A stretch of 64,000 bases of DNA from an uncultured Pseudohongiella sp. (lineage in GTDB: Bacteria; Pseudomonadota; Gammaproteobacteria; Pseudomonadales; Pseudohongiellaceae): the NCBI GenBank assembly GCA_951812965.1, contig OX638341.1, forward strand, positions 2,152,438 to 2,216,437, written 5' to 3'. A program made the translations under genes and the position numbers. The notes beneath the pieces are model-generated. The model was not told the DNA's origin and did no database searches. It saw only the letters and a list, made by a program, of their open reading frames with translations. This document shows positions 15,373 through 24,575 of this stretch, piece after piece (position 1 is the stretch's first letter; every line of letters begins with the position of its first letter).

Positions 15373-17007
15373 TTACGGTGTCAGCACAAGGGCGGCGCCG
15401 TCACGACGCGGATCGGCCGCTGCCTGCCATTCGCCCCGCAGCCTGCCGACGGCGTGAACTCCGCCAAAGTAGGCGTTCAGGCCTTCAATCATGAGATCGG
15501 TGCTCGGTTCGCTGTACTCAAGCTCGGCGATTCCGGGCAAGAATCGCCAGGCCGGATTCTCAAGATACAGTCTACCGCCTCCCGTGACATGAATGCGCGG
15601 GGCCGCGATCAGCGCTTCGAGGCTGTCTGCGTTCTCGGCATAGCCCGCGATTACTTGCGCCACGGCGGAGATAATGCGGGCGCTGCCGGGACTGCCGAGT
15701 ACCAGCACGGTCTCGCCGGCGTGGGTGACGATGCTCGGGCTCATCGAAGAATAGGCAGGCTTGCCTGGCGCGATCGCATAGGGATGGGCGGGATTGCCGA
15801 AGGTGAAATCATCCATGTAGGAGTTGTATAAGAACCCCAATTCCGGTGCAGCGACCCGGACGCCATAGTAGGCGTTGATGCTGGCTGTAGCTGAAATGGC
15901 GAAGCCGTCCGCGTCGATCAGCGAGAAATGCGTGGTTTCGCCGCCATTGCTTTGCGGCGTCCGGCCGTCGGTTAGCAGCGAACGCTCAAGTAGGGTGGAA
16001 GCGTATTCACCACTCAGCTTTCGATCCAGAAAAGCGGTGTAATCACTGAAATCTTCCACCGGGCGTTCGCGGCGGTCCCGCTGGGCGAGGAAGATCGAAC
16101 GCGTCATGGCCAGGCGCGCCTCGTCCTCGCTCCAGCCTTCCCAACGCTGCCGCTCGTAGATTTTCAGCGTCTGCATCATGATCCAGCCTCCGGCCGGCGG
16201 CGGGAAAGTCGAGACCTGGTAGCCGCGGTAATCGGCGCTGACCGGGTCAACGGGAACCGGATCGGCGACGCGCGCGAGATCGGCTTTTCGGATCCAGCCG
16301 CCGTTGGCGATCATGTCCTGTTCGATCAGATCGGCGATTTCACCCTGGTAAAACACCTCGCTGCCGCCCTTGGCGATCTTCTCCAGCGTGGCGGCCAGCC
16401 GCGGCTGTCTAAGCCGCTTGCCTTGCGCGATGCCGTCGTCGGCCTGCATGTGTCCGGCGGCCAGAAATCCCGTGAGATCCTCCTGGTGCCGCAGAAACAC
16501 TTTCTGGCGGAATTCTCCCTGAATAAAGCCATCGCGCGCATAAGCGATCGCGGGTTCGACGAGTTCACGCCAGCTAATTCTGCCGCTGCCGTGGTAACGC
16601 CACAGATACTCCAGCGACTTCAGCCAGGTGGGAACCGTCGTACGCTGGTACGGCGTCATCTCGTCGCGATCTATCGCCGGGTCGGTGAGCGCCGGGGCGA
16701 ATGAACTGCCGTTGAGCGCGAAAACCTCATCGCCGTCGCGCCGGATAAGGAATTGGATCTGCCCACCAAGGCCGCTCATGGCCGGCTCGGTCACGCCAAG
16801 CGTGAAGGCGATGGCGACCGCGGCGTCGGCGGCGTTGCCGCCTCGGCGCAGGATATCGGCGCCTGTTTCAGTGGCTTCGGGGCTCGCACTGCTGACGGCG
16901 GCCTGTGCGCTGGCGTCTTCCCCAGCCGCGACGACCAGAAAACCGAGAAAAACAAAGAGATAACAACGCACTGCGGCCGCCGTGCGCGCATACCGGAAAG
17001 TAGTCAT
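15373..17007 (-). CDS. ggt: Gamma-glutamyltransferase (GGT1)
   Basis: A periplasmic Ntn-hydrolase that transfers or hydrolyses the gamma-glutamyl group of glutathione-like peptides. The ATG at 17007 follows AGGAATT and gives a signal peptide (MTTFRYARTA onward, ending EDASAQ); the open frame continues to 17202 but without a better start. Small-subunit markers RGGNAADAAVAIAFTLGVTEP and SGLGG are present. The self-cleavage/nucleophile threonine is in NGGETTHFSLIDADG. The late GSPGG motif reads GSPGSARI, a mild deviation. It is divergent from the TonB receptor at 17155, sharing a 147-bp promoter region. A second GGT lies downstream of that receptor. Confidence 0.9.
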   Translation of the reverse strand: MTTFRYARTAAAVRCYLFVFLGFLVVAAGEDASAQAAVSSASPEATETGADILRRGGNAADAAVAIAFTLGVTEPAMSGLGGQIQFLIRRDGDEVFALNGSSFAPALTDPAIDRDEMTPYQRTTVPTWLKSLEYLWRYHGSGRISWRELVEPAIAYARDGFIQGEFRQKVFLRHQEDLTGFLAAGHMQADDGIAQGKRLRQPRLAATLEKIAKGGSEVFYQGEIADLIEQDMIANGGWIRKADLARVADPVPVDPVSADYRGYQVSTFPPPAGGWIMMQTLKIYERQRWEGWSEDEARLAMTRSIFLAQRDRRERPVEDFSDYTAFLDRKLSGEYASTLLERSLLTDGRTPQSNGGETTHFSLIDADGFAISATASINAYYGVRVAAPELGFLYNSYMDDFTFGNPAHPYAIAPGKPAYSSMSPSIVTHAGETVLVLGSPGSARIISAVAQVIAGYAENADSLEALIAAPRIHVTGGGRLYLENPAWRFLPGIAELEYSEPSTDLMIEGLNAYFGGVHAVGRLRGEWQAAADPRRDGAALVLTP

Positions 17008-17154
17008 TGCAACAATTCCTGCTAGCGCGATCATCGACGAATTAAGGACCGAATTTGTTCGCTGGTCAACGGAATTTGCTGTTAAATAATTGGATTTCAT
17101 GATAAAACCGCGCGATTCGAAACTAAGTATGAATATCGTGGGAGAGACACAGCA

Positions 17155-20121
17155 ATGATAAGATTTACCAGGAACGCATTGGCAGTAGCCGTGGCCCTGC
17201 ACGCCGGAGTCACGATGGCGCAGGACGAAACTGACATTGAAGAAATCATCGTAGTCGGTTCACAGATCAGAGGCGCCACGATCAGCGAAGCGCTGGCGGT
17301 CAGCGTCATCGGTACCGAAGATATCGAGATCATGGGCGTCGACTCGGGCGATGAATTGCTCGCTTTGATCCCTGAAAACGGACAGAACTTCTTCAACGAG
17401 GCCGAGAACATCTCCGGTGGCGTCAACTCGGGCCGGGGTGATATCGGCGCGTTCAACCTGCGTAATCTGGGTACCGGCAACACGCTGGTGCTGCTCAACG
17501 GGCGTCGCATGGTGAACTCCGCGTCATACCAGACCGAAGAGGTCGGCGGCAGTTTCATTCCGGTCAATACGGTCAATTCCCAGCATCTTCCGGTGTGGGG
17601 TATCGAGCGCGTCGAAGTATTGCGGGACGGCGCCTCGGCGATATACGGCGCCGATGCGGTGGCGGGCGTTGTCAATACCGTGCTCAAGAACGATTTCGAA
17701 GGCTTCAACATCCGGTTTCGCCACTACGAGTTCGACAACGTTCCCGGAACCCGCCAGAGCGTTACCGGCGAATGGGGCCGGGACTTCAATGAAGGCCGCA
17801 CCAATGTCGGTGTCTTTTTCAATTTCTATCAGCGCGACCGGGTAAGCTCCAACGACGATCCGCGCTGGGCCGATTCCGACTTTCGGCGGCGTATTCCCGA
17901 GGATTCTCCCTGGGCGGGAGACACCCGCTTCCGCAACAATTCGGCAAACGGTCTGTATCCCCAGATGGATATCAGGCCGAGCGCGCCGCAAAGTCTGCGC
18001 GGCGTAATCACCGACAGCGCCGGCGAATTCGAAACTTATCCGACCGGCGACTCACGCTGCCAGTATCAGATCAACGCGAACATGTGCGGCGCCGTGGATG
18101 GACAGGGCACCTATCGTTACGACCTCAATGGCAACAACGGCAATGGACGGGATCTTGCCTCCGAACTGTCGCGAGCCAATATTTTTACCACGATCACCCA
18201 TGAGTTCGACAGCGGTCTGGAAAGCTTCACCGAACTCTCGTATTACCAGTCCAGCACCAACCTCACCCGTCACTCATCGGCATCGTTCAGTTCGGTACGG
18301 CTGGAAATGGGGCCCGACAACCCGTACAACCCGCTAGGCAGCGGCCCGGGCCGCCTGTCAGGGCCGGCGTTTGACGCAGCAATGGCGGATGTCCCCGCGG
18401 AAGGCCTGAACCTGTTGATCGACAATTACCGTTTCGGCCAGGCGCCGCGCATCGTGGACAACGATGGAGACATGCGGCGCTTGCTGCAGGGCTTCCGCGG
18501 AACGGCGGGGGACTGGGATTGGGAGACGGCAATTTCCTACTCCAAGGCCACCAAGGACGACATCACGCGTAATCGCCAGTCGAATACTCTGGCCCAGGAA
18601 GCGCTGAATGACTCCTCGATGAACGCATTCAATCCCTTCGACCCGACTTTCGAGGGTTCGAATATCGAGCGCATCCTCGTTGACGTATATCGAAAATCAG
18701 AGACCGAACTCACGACCTTCGATTTCAAGATCGCCAACAATGCGTTGTTCGAAATGCCGGCTGGTCCCGTCGCCGGTCTGGTCGGCTTCGAATGGCGCGA
18801 AGAGGCTTACGTCGACGACCGGGACCCGCGCCTGGACGGCACCATTCAATTCACCGATTATCAGGGCGATACCTACCCCTATGTGAGCGATGTCATCAAC
18901 TCAAGTCCCACCGGCGACAGCAGCGGCCAGCGCGACGTGACTTCGATGTTCGTGGAGTTGCAAATTCCGATTCTGGAGAACGTCGATGTCCAGTTGGCGC
19001 TGCGCAACGAGAACTACTCGGACCTTGAAGACAGCAACGTCACCGTAGGCAAATCCGCATTCGGCTATCGTCCGATCGAACAGATTCTCCTGCGCGGCTC
19101 CTGGTCGGAGACTTTCCGGGCGCCGAACCTCGTGACCGTAAACGAGGGCTTGGTCGCGCGCAGCAATACCCGCACGGATTGGGCCTGTTACTACGCCGAT
19201 CAGGCTTCGAACGAGGCCTACGATCTGAATTGTCGCCACTCGACCCAGCGTTCCGCCCAGGGCAGCGAGCTTCTCGGACCCGAAACCGGCACCAATACAT
19301 CGGTTGGCTTTGTGCTTGAGCCCGTGGAAGGGCTCACTATAACCGCCGACTGGTGGTCGCTTGAGAAGGAAGACACGATCGGTCTGTTCGGTGAAGAGAA
19401 TCATACGATTCTCGATCTGTACTACCGGCTGCAGGCAGGTTTGGGTAACTGCTCGATGGCATTCAATGGCGCGGTCGTCCGTGAGGCGCCAGATGACGAC
19501 GATATCGCTGCTTTTACCGAGGCAGGAATATGTCCGGCGGGTTATGCGAATCGTGTAGACGATGCCTATGCCAACCTGGACACGCGTACCCTCGAGGGCC
19601 ATGACATAGCGGTCTACTACAATATCGATACAGACATCGGCAGCTTCCGCTTCAGCTACAACGTCTCCTTCCTCGATGTCTTCGAGCAGGAAGCCTCGGG
19701 TAACGCGGCACTGCTGGTGGCCAGTCAGGCGGCCGGCGAAATTCCCCCCGATATTCCGATCGACGGCTTCGCGGATCTTGTCGGTCGCGACGGCAATCAG
19801 GACGAGCGTCACAGCGCTCGCCTGAGCTGGCGGCAAGGTGACTTCGGCGCTTCCCTGGCCATGTTCCAGATTGGGTCCTTTTATCAGAGCTCACTGACTT
19901 TGTCCGACGGGATGCGTTATGTAATTCCGTCAATGACGACCTATGACGCCACTTTCGATTATCGCTTCGACATATCCGATGTGAGCGCCAGAGCACGCCT
20001 GGGGATCAAGAATCTCACCGATGAGCGAGCGCCGCTAGCCGACCGCTACTTCGGATACTTCGCGGACGCTCATACCGATTACGGCCGCTACATGTACCTC
20101 GACCTGCGGTTGAGCTTCTGA
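17155..20121 (+). CDS. TonB-dependent receptor between two GGT genes
   Basis: A protein of 988 aa. ATG follows GGGAGAGACACA. A signal peptide ends at VTMAQ, then the TonB box/carboxy anchor EEIIVVGSQI. The plug domain covers about residues 30-165 (NTLVLLNGRRM, IERVEVLRDGASAIYGADA, VAGVVNTVLK). The barrel ends YLDLRLSF. Cys pairs in extracellular loops (SRCQYQINANMCG) could form disulfides. The neighbours suggest gamma-glutamyl or other small peptides as cargo, but this is inference. Confidence 0.9.
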   Translation: MIRFTRNALAVAVALHAGVTMAQDETDIEEIIVVGSQIRGATISEALAVSVIGTEDIEIMGVDSGDELLALIPENGQNFFNEAENISGGVNSGRGDIGAFNLRNLGTGNTLVLLNGRRMVNSASYQTEEVGGSFIPVNTVNSQHLPVWGIERVEVLRDGASAIYGADAVAGVVNTVLKNDFEGFNIRFRHYEFDNVPGTRQSVTGEWGRDFNEGRTNVGVFFNFYQRDRVSSNDDPRWADSDFRRRIPEDSPWAGDTRFRNNSANGLYPQMDIRPSAPQSLRGVITDSAGEFETYPTGDSRCQYQINANMCGAVDGQGTYRYDLNGNNGNGRDLASELSRANIFTTITHEFDSGLESFTELSYYQSSTNLTRHSSASFSSVRLEMGPDNPYNPLGSGPGRLSGPAFDAAMADVPAEGLNLLIDNYRFGQAPRIVDNDGDMRRLLQGFRGTAGDWDWETAISYSKATKDDITRNRQSNTLAQEALNDSSMNAFNPFDPTFEGSNIERILVDVYRKSETELTTFDFKIANNALFEMPAGPVAGLVGFEWREEAYVDDRDPRLDGTIQFTDYQGDTYPYVSDVINSSPTGDSSGQRDVTSMFVELQIPILENVDVQLALRNENYSDLEDSNVTVGKSAFGYRPIEQILLRGSWSETFRAPNLVTVNEGLVARSNTRTDWACYYADQASNEAYDLNCRHSTQRSAQGSELLGPETGTNTSVGFVLEPVEGLTITADWWSLEKEDTIGLFGEENHTILDLYYRLQAGLGNCSMAFNGAVVREAPDDDDIAAFTEAGICPAGYANRVDDAYANLDTRTLEGHDIAVYYNIDTDIGSFRFSYNVSFLDVFEQEASGNAALLVASQAAGEIPPDIPIDGFADLVGRDGNQDERHSARLSWRQGDFGASLAMFQIGSFYQSSLTLSDGMRYVIPSMTTYDATFDYRFDISDVSARARLGIKNLTDERAPLADRYFGYFADAHTDYGRYMYLDLRLSF

Positions 20122-20157
20122 GTCAAATGCGCCTCGCGCCTCTTGACAGCGTTTGTC

Positions 20158-20182
20158 ATGAGGCGCGGTCGGCGAAGCCGAA
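20158..20182. repeat. Fragment of the hairpin repeat
   Basis: A short copy containing CGGTCGGCGAAGCCG, ending immediately before the GGT2 start codon. It is likely to fold in the mRNA just upstream of the ribosome site. Confidence 0.55.
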
Positions 20183-21907
20183 ATGACAAGTTTCCGCTCC
20201 CTTGCAGTCACCAACAGTATTCTGGCCCTGTTGCTGGTCTGGCAGCCGGCCTGGGCGCAGAATACGCAGTCGATCATCCGCTATGACAGCATTCATCACC
20301 CGGTCGCCGCCTCGGGCGGCATGGTGGTAAGCCAGAACGAGGCGGCAAGTGAAGTCGGCAGGCAAATCCTGCTCCAGGGCGGCAACGCTGTCGATGCCGC
20401 CGTCGCCATGGGCTTCGCTCTCGCCGTCACCTTGCCGCGGGCCGGAAATCTCGGCGGCAGCGGATTCATGCTCGTGCATATGCCTGAGTCAAGCGGTCCG
20501 GATACGGTGTCGGCGCTGGATTTCCGTTCGGTCGCACCCGCGGCGGCCGGCGCTGACGTATTCAGAGATGAAGACGGCGACATCCTCCGGGAAGCGTTGA
20601 CTTTCGGCCCACGCGCGGCCGGCGTGCCCGGCACGGTAGCCGGGCTAGAACAGGCCTGGCACAGCTTCGGCGCGCTTTCCTGGCAGGAAGTGCTCGCCCC
20701 GGCCATCGAAATGGCCGAAGAAGGCATCGAAGTCAGCAACGACCTGGCCTATGCGCTGTCCGAGGCGCTGACGGTCATGCGCCGTTATCCGAGCAGCCTG
20801 GCGGCCTATGCCAGGGAAGACGGTTCGGCCTACGCCGCCGGCGATACCCTGATCCAGCCGGATCTGGCCTGGTCGCTGCGCCAGATACGCGATCATGGCG
20901 CCGATGCCTTCTATCGCGGCGCCATCGCGGAGAGGATTGCGGCGTATATGGAGCAGGCCGGCGGCCTGATCAGCGCCGAAGATCTGGCCGCATACGAAGT
21001 GCGCGAGCGTGAACCCATCGCCACGGATTATCGCGGCCATCGCGTGGTGACGATGCCGCCGAGCAGCGTCGGCGGGCTTGCCATGTTGCAAATGCTCAAT
21101 GTGCTCGGCCATTACGACATGGCGCGACTGCCCCAGGGTTCGGCCGCGAGCATGCACATACTTGCGGAAACGATGAAACTTGGCAACGCCAATCGGCGCG
21201 AGGGCATCGGCGATACCGATTTCGTCGAAGTGCCGATAGCGGGAATACTCAGCCAAACCGTCGCCGGGGAAATGGCGGCGCGAATCAACCCTGACCGGGC
21301 CACGCCGGTGGCGGAGATCTCGCCCATGGACGCGTTCCCCTACGAGAGCAGGGACACAACGCATTTCTCCGTGGTGGACGGCGAAGGCAACGCGGTTTCC
21401 CTGACCTACACCCTCGGCTATTCCTTCGGCTCAGGCCTCGTCATCCCCGGCACCGGCATCATCCTCGACAACCAGATGCGCAATTTCTCGATTCGCGACC
21501 CGGATATACACGCAAATCGCATGGAACCCGGCAAACGAGTAGTTTCGACCATGACGCCGACCATGGTTTTCGACGAAGAGGGCCAACTTTTTCTCGTCAC
21601 CGGCACGCCCGGCGGCAGCCGCATCCACAACGTCATATTGCAACTCATCGTCAATACCGTGGACTATGGCATGAATGTCGCCGAAGCCACCCATGCGCCG
21701 CGTATTTACCAGGCCTGGCGGGAACCGGAACTCGGCGTGGAACGCGGCGCAAGCGCCGACAGCCTGCGCGTACTTGAGGCCATGGGCCACGAAATCGAAA
21801 TCCAGCAGACCATGGGCAGTACGCAGTCGATCATGATCCGCGACGGCCTGATATATGGCGCCGCCGACCCGCGCCGCCCCGGCGCCCAGGCGCTCGGGAT
21901 CGACTGA
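20183..21907 (+). CDS. ggt: Gamma-glutamyltransferase (GGT2)
   Basis: A protein of 574 aa with a signal peptide (ending QPAWAQN). LQGGNAVDAAVAMGFALAVT is the small-domain signature. The nucleophile threonine is in SRDTTHFSVVDGEGNAVS. The oxyanion/gly-rich motif GTPGGSRIHN is intact, unlike GGT1. TRP-type C-terminus GAADPRRPGAQALG is normal. It lies 61 nt after the TonB receptor, probably in one transcript. Sequence differences from GGT1 are large enough that this is not a recent duplication. Confidence 0.92.
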   Translation: MTSFRSLAVTNSILALLLVWQPAWAQNTQSIIRYDSIHHPVAASGGMVVSQNEAASEVGRQILLQGGNAVDAAVAMGFALAVTLPRAGNLGGSGFMLVHMPESSGPDTVSALDFRSVAPAAAGADVFRDEDGDILREALTFGPRAAGVPGTVAGLEQAWHSFGALSWQEVLAPAIEMAEEGIEVSNDLAYALSEALTVMRRYPSSLAAYAREDGSAYAAGDTLIQPDLAWSLRQIRDHGADAFYRGAIAERIAAYMEQAGGLISAEDLAAYEVREREPIATDYRGHRVVTMPPSSVGGLAMLQMLNVLGHYDMARLPQGSAASMHILAETMKLGNANRREGIGDTDFVEVPIAGILSQTVAGEMAARINPDRATPVAEISPMDAFPYESRDTTHFSVVDGEGNAVSLTYTLGYSFGSGLVIPGTGIILDNQMRNFSIRDPDIHANRMEPGKRVVSTMTPTMVFDEEGQLFLVTGTPGGSRIHNVILQLIVNTVDYGMNVAEATHAPRIYQAWREPELGVERGASADSLRVLEAMGHEIEIQQTMGSTQSIMIRDGLIYGAADPRRPGAQALGID

Positions 21908-21920
21908 ATGCCGATTACAC

Positions 21921-22018
21921 CCGCGGGCGAGGCATGCCTCGCCCCTACATGCGTCTCTGCAACACGCGTAGCCCCTAAATGCGGCGACTGCGTAGGGGCG
22001 AGGCATGCCTCGCCCGTG
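21921..22018. repeat. REP-like palindromes, inverted pair
   Basis: Inverted copy at 21921-21949 and forward copy at 21991-22018, with about 41 bp between. The pair lies between GGT2 and the SGNH hydrolase. Confidence 0.9.
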
Positions 22019-22048
22019 ACGGGGCACGAATCAAGAGAAACAGAACCC

Positions 22049-22843
22049 ATGAAAAATATCGCGAATATAATCCTTTACATCGCCGTTTCCATCCTGGCCC
22101 TGCAAATCGCGCCAATTGCGGCTCAATCGCTGAAGACCGCGCTCGATAACTCGGCCCCCGAGCGCGTGCTGTTCGTCGGCAATAGCTATTTCTATTACAA
22201 CGACAGCTTGCACAATCACGTCTCGCGCATGTTGGCCTCGCTCGATCCGGAACTCGGCGAACGCATCGAGTTCAAGTCGGCGACCATAGGAGGCGCGGCG
22301 CTGGATCACCACCCGCTGGACAGCCATCTCACGCCGGGCAAGCTCGGCATCGACGAGCCGTTCGAACTGGTCATCCTGCAAGGCGGCAGCGGTGAACCGC
22401 TGAGTGAGCGCCGGCGCGAGGAATTTGCACGGACAGCCGCCGAATTCGAACGCAAGATTAGCGCTGTCGGCGCCGAAACCGCGCTTTACATGACCCACGC
22501 CTATTCACCGCCGCATCCCCGTTTCGACCCGAACATGATCGAGTCCATCGAATCTCTCTACGTCGAAACCGCCAACGAAATCGGCGCCCTGGTGATTCCC
22601 GTGGGTCTCGCTTTCGAAGAAGCCTACCGTCGCCGGCCTGACATCGTGCTGCACAAACAATTCGACGGCAGCCATCCCGACATGCTCGGCACCTACCTCG
22701 CCGCCTGCGTAATAGTAGCCAGCGTCTGGGGCATCTCGCCCGTGGACGGCGACTACGATTACTTCGGCACAATCAACCGCGGCGACGCACTTTTCCTGCA
22801 ACAAGTAGCCCAAGATGTAGTAACCGAGTTCTTGCGCCGCTAA
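22049..22843 (+). CDS. Exported SGNH/GDSL-type hydrolase
   Basis: A protein of 264 aa. The ATG at 22049 is preferred because a signal peptide follows (MKNIANIILYIAVSILALQI, cleavage at IAAQS) and the upstream frame consists of REP sequence. Block I appears as VLFVGNSYFYYND with the presumed nucleophile serine. Block V is DGSHPDMLGTYLAA with the Asp-x-x-His pair. LVILQGGSGEPL matches the Gly/Asn oxyanion region loosely. The substrate (ester, acetylated sugar or lipid) cannot be told. It may belong to the GGT/receptor cluster. Confidence 0.75.
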   Translation: MKNIANIILYIAVSILALQIAPIAAQSLKTALDNSAPERVLFVGNSYFYYNDSLHNHVSRMLASLDPELGERIEFKSATIGGAALDHHPLDSHLTPGKLGIDEPFELVILQGGSGEPLSERRREEFARTAAEFERKISAVGAETALYMTHAYSPPHPRFDPNMIESIESLYVETANEIGALVIPVGLAFEEAYRRRPDIVLHKQFDGSHPDMLGTYLAACVIVASVWGISPVDGDYDYFGTINRGDALFLQQVAQDVVTEFLRR

Positions 22844-22907
22844 CCGCCTGAAATTTGTAATTTGCGATGGGCTGCGAAAGGCGAAAGCGCCCGTGTGCGT
22901 CGTCCGA

Positions 22908-23099
22908 TTACTTCGCAGTTGTTTCGCGAGAATCAATAACGTCTGGCGTATGGCGGTCGCGCTTCCGCCTCGCTGCACCGAACAATTTCCGGTAGTCCTC
23001 GAGGTATCGCACGATGTCCTGCGGAGATAGTCCGCGGCATCGTTCGAGATACTCGTCGGACAAGCGTTGCACTATCGGCGGGGCCTTGGTTCGACTCAT
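22908..23099 (-). CDS. Small soluble protein (63 aa) paired with a nucleotidyltransferase
   Basis: A basic, helix-rich protein with no recognised domain. ATG overlaps the stop of the upstream nucleotidyltransferase gene as ATGA, so the two are translationally coupled. RLSDEYLERCRGLSPQDIVRYLEDYRKLF is probably a helical core. Coupled small genes next to minimal nucleotidyltransferases are often toxin-antitoxin or targeting partners, but this one matches neither HEPN nor a known antitoxin by eye. Confidence 0.6.
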   Translation of the reverse strand: MSRTKAPPIVQRLSDEYLERCRGLSPQDIVRYLEDYRKLFGAARRKRDRHTPDVIDSRETTAK

Positions 23100-23560
23100 C
23101 GTAGTTTTTCCAATGCCGCTGCGTCTTCAATATCTTGCTCTCGTCCACTGAGGCTCTTCATCTCGATCAAGTCTTCGACAGACAGCACGGGAATGGTGGT
23201 TTGCGGCATTTCCACAAAATCTGTCGATTTACCTTTCAAGTCGTAGTTGATGATGATATCCACTTGTTCCAACGGAGCGTCAGGGTTGAGGAAATTCCAT
23301 GCCACCAGATTGCGGCTTTGGACGTATTCATCACGGCGCTCGAATACTTCCCGGGCCGTTATCGGCAAACTCGAAGCCAGTCCAATACCCTTGAGCGCTG
23401 CCTCTGCGTGAACCAGGTCTTGCAAAGTCCATTGCAATGCGAGGTCTACATCGATGGTCCCGCGCGGCACGCCATGCAAGGCAACGGCGTACCCGCCAAC
23501 CAGTGCGAAACGAACCCCTGCATTCTCCAGCGCTGTACAGATTTTTTCTACGAAAGTCAC
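23096..23560 (-). CDS. Nucleotidyltransferase-fold protein (AbiEii/DUF6036-like)
   Basis: A protein of 154 aa that starts with GTG. FALVGGYAVALHG followed by RGTIDVDLAL gives the G-G and D-x-D pattern of the DNA-polymerase-beta-like nucleotidyltransferase fold. VDIIINYD could supply the third carboxylate. Family members transfer NMP to RNA or protein, and many are toxins. The C-terminal SVEDLIEMKSLSGREQDIED is typical of this group. It is first in a two-gene unit. No direct evidence of toxicity can be read. Confidence 0.7.
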   Translation of the reverse strand: MTFVEKICTALENAGVRFALVGGYAVALHGVPRGTIDVDLALQWTLQDLVHAEAALKGIGLASSLPITAREVFERRDEYVQSRNLVAWNFLNPDAPLEQVDIIINYDLKGKSTDFVEMPQTTIPVLSVEDLIEMKSLSGREQDIEDAAALEKLR

Positions 23561-23686
23561 AGCAACAGTATAGCGTAACGCCGAGAGCCTATTGAAAACT
23601 CTCGATCCGTTACTTCATCAAGCAGTAAGGGGGCAGGAAATCCATCTCCGAGGACAAGGCGGCAGACGTCGCTGGACAGGGAAGTC

Positions 23687-23712
23687 CCGGACGGGCAGGG
23701 ATGCCCGTCCGG
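23687..23712. terminator. Hairpin downstream of the NIPSNAP gene
   Basis: CCGGACGGGCA pairs perfectly with TGCCCGTCCGG around GGGA (11-bp stem), 14 nt beyond the leftward NIPSNAP stop. No strong U-tract follows on the minus strand. Confidence 0.55.
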
Positions 23713-23725
23713 TCTTGTATTCGGA

Positions 23726-24151
23726 TTATTGCATCGGGGAAAAGTCGGTAGCGACCATGAACTTGCGTTCTATGCCTCCAAGAATCTGGCCGTTGGCGTT
23801 GGATGCTTCGGCGACTTCAGCCCATTCCGGGTCCTGGATGAAAGCGCCCCAGGACGCATCGGCGGCTTCCTGGTTGTCGTGGGCGATGATGTAGACCAGG
23901 GTATTGTCACGTTCTTCTTCGCTGGTTGGCGTCCAGTAGCCGATATTTTCCATGCCGTGTTTCTCGAAGATGCGCAAGGTGTGATCGCGGAAGCGGGCGT
24001 TCAGATTGTCCAGGTTGCCGGGTGTGGACGTGTAGATACGCAGTTCGTACAGCTTGCCACTCTGGGCCGAACTGGTGGCGAACATGCCGGCGCCGACGCC
24101 GATGGACAATGAAAGCAGGGAAATTCCTGCGATTTTCAGAAAGTTGCTCAC
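23726..24151 (-). CDS. NIPSNAP-family exported protein
   Basis: A protein of 141 aa. A GTG start at 24151 is chosen because CAGGAG lies 6 nt upstream and an N-terminal hydrophobic segment follows (FLKIAGISLLSLSIGVGAG, then TSSAQ). The NIPSNAP ferredoxin-like domain starts at YELRIYTSTPGNLDNLNARF and includes HGMENIGYWTP. The biochemical role of the family is unknown. The hydrophobic start could be a signal peptide or membrane anchor. Confidence 0.75.
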   Translation of the reverse strand: MSNFLKIAGISLLSLSIGVGAGMFATSSAQSGKLYELRIYTSTPGNLDNLNARFRDHTLRIFEKHGMENIGYWTPTSEEERDNTLVYIIAHDNQEAADASWGAFIQDPEWAEVAEASNANGQILGGIERKFMVATDFSPMQ

Positions 24152-24293
24152 GTTTTTCTCCTGCAATGTCTGGTTAGTGGAAAAAGCCCCGGCAGTATAA
24201 TCAAAGGTATCTCCCAATGCGAACCGCGGTTAGCTTTGGCCCGTCGGCTCTTGTAAAATTGTTCCGATTCTCAAGTCGAAAGGCGCAAAGGAA

Positions 24294-24536
24294 ATGGATA
24301 ATCTCGTCAGTCAGGGACTGCCGCTCGCGCTGATCGGCATTGGCATCGTATTCGTCTTTCTCTGCCTGCTCGTTGTCGCTACCCGGGCCATGTCGGTCCT
24401 CACCGAACGGCTTGGCCCCGCGCTCGGGCTCACTCCGGCGCAGCAACCGAAATATCCGGTTCCCCCGGCGCAAATGGCCGCCATTGTCGCCGCAGTGACA
24501 ATGCATCGGGCGCGCATGCGCAAGCCGCATGCGTAA
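24294..24536 (+). CDS. oadG: Oxaloacetate decarboxylase gamma chain (Na+ pump), OadG
   Basis: A protein of 80 aa with one N-terminal membrane helix (LALIGIGIVFVFLCLLVVAT), a linker rich in Pro/Gln and a C-terminal segment MAAIVAAVTMHRARMRK, as in OadG. It assembles the alpha and beta chains at the inner membrane. It lies 39 nt before oadA. The order G-A-B matches other gammaproteobacterial pumps. Confidence 0.85.
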   Translation: MDNLVSQGLPLALIGIGIVFVFLCLLVVATRAMSVLTERLGPALGLTPAQQPKYPVPPAQMAAIVAAVTMHRARMRKPHA

Positions 24537-24575
24537 GAACAGTACAGCACGTTAGCTTTCCCAACGGATTCACTC

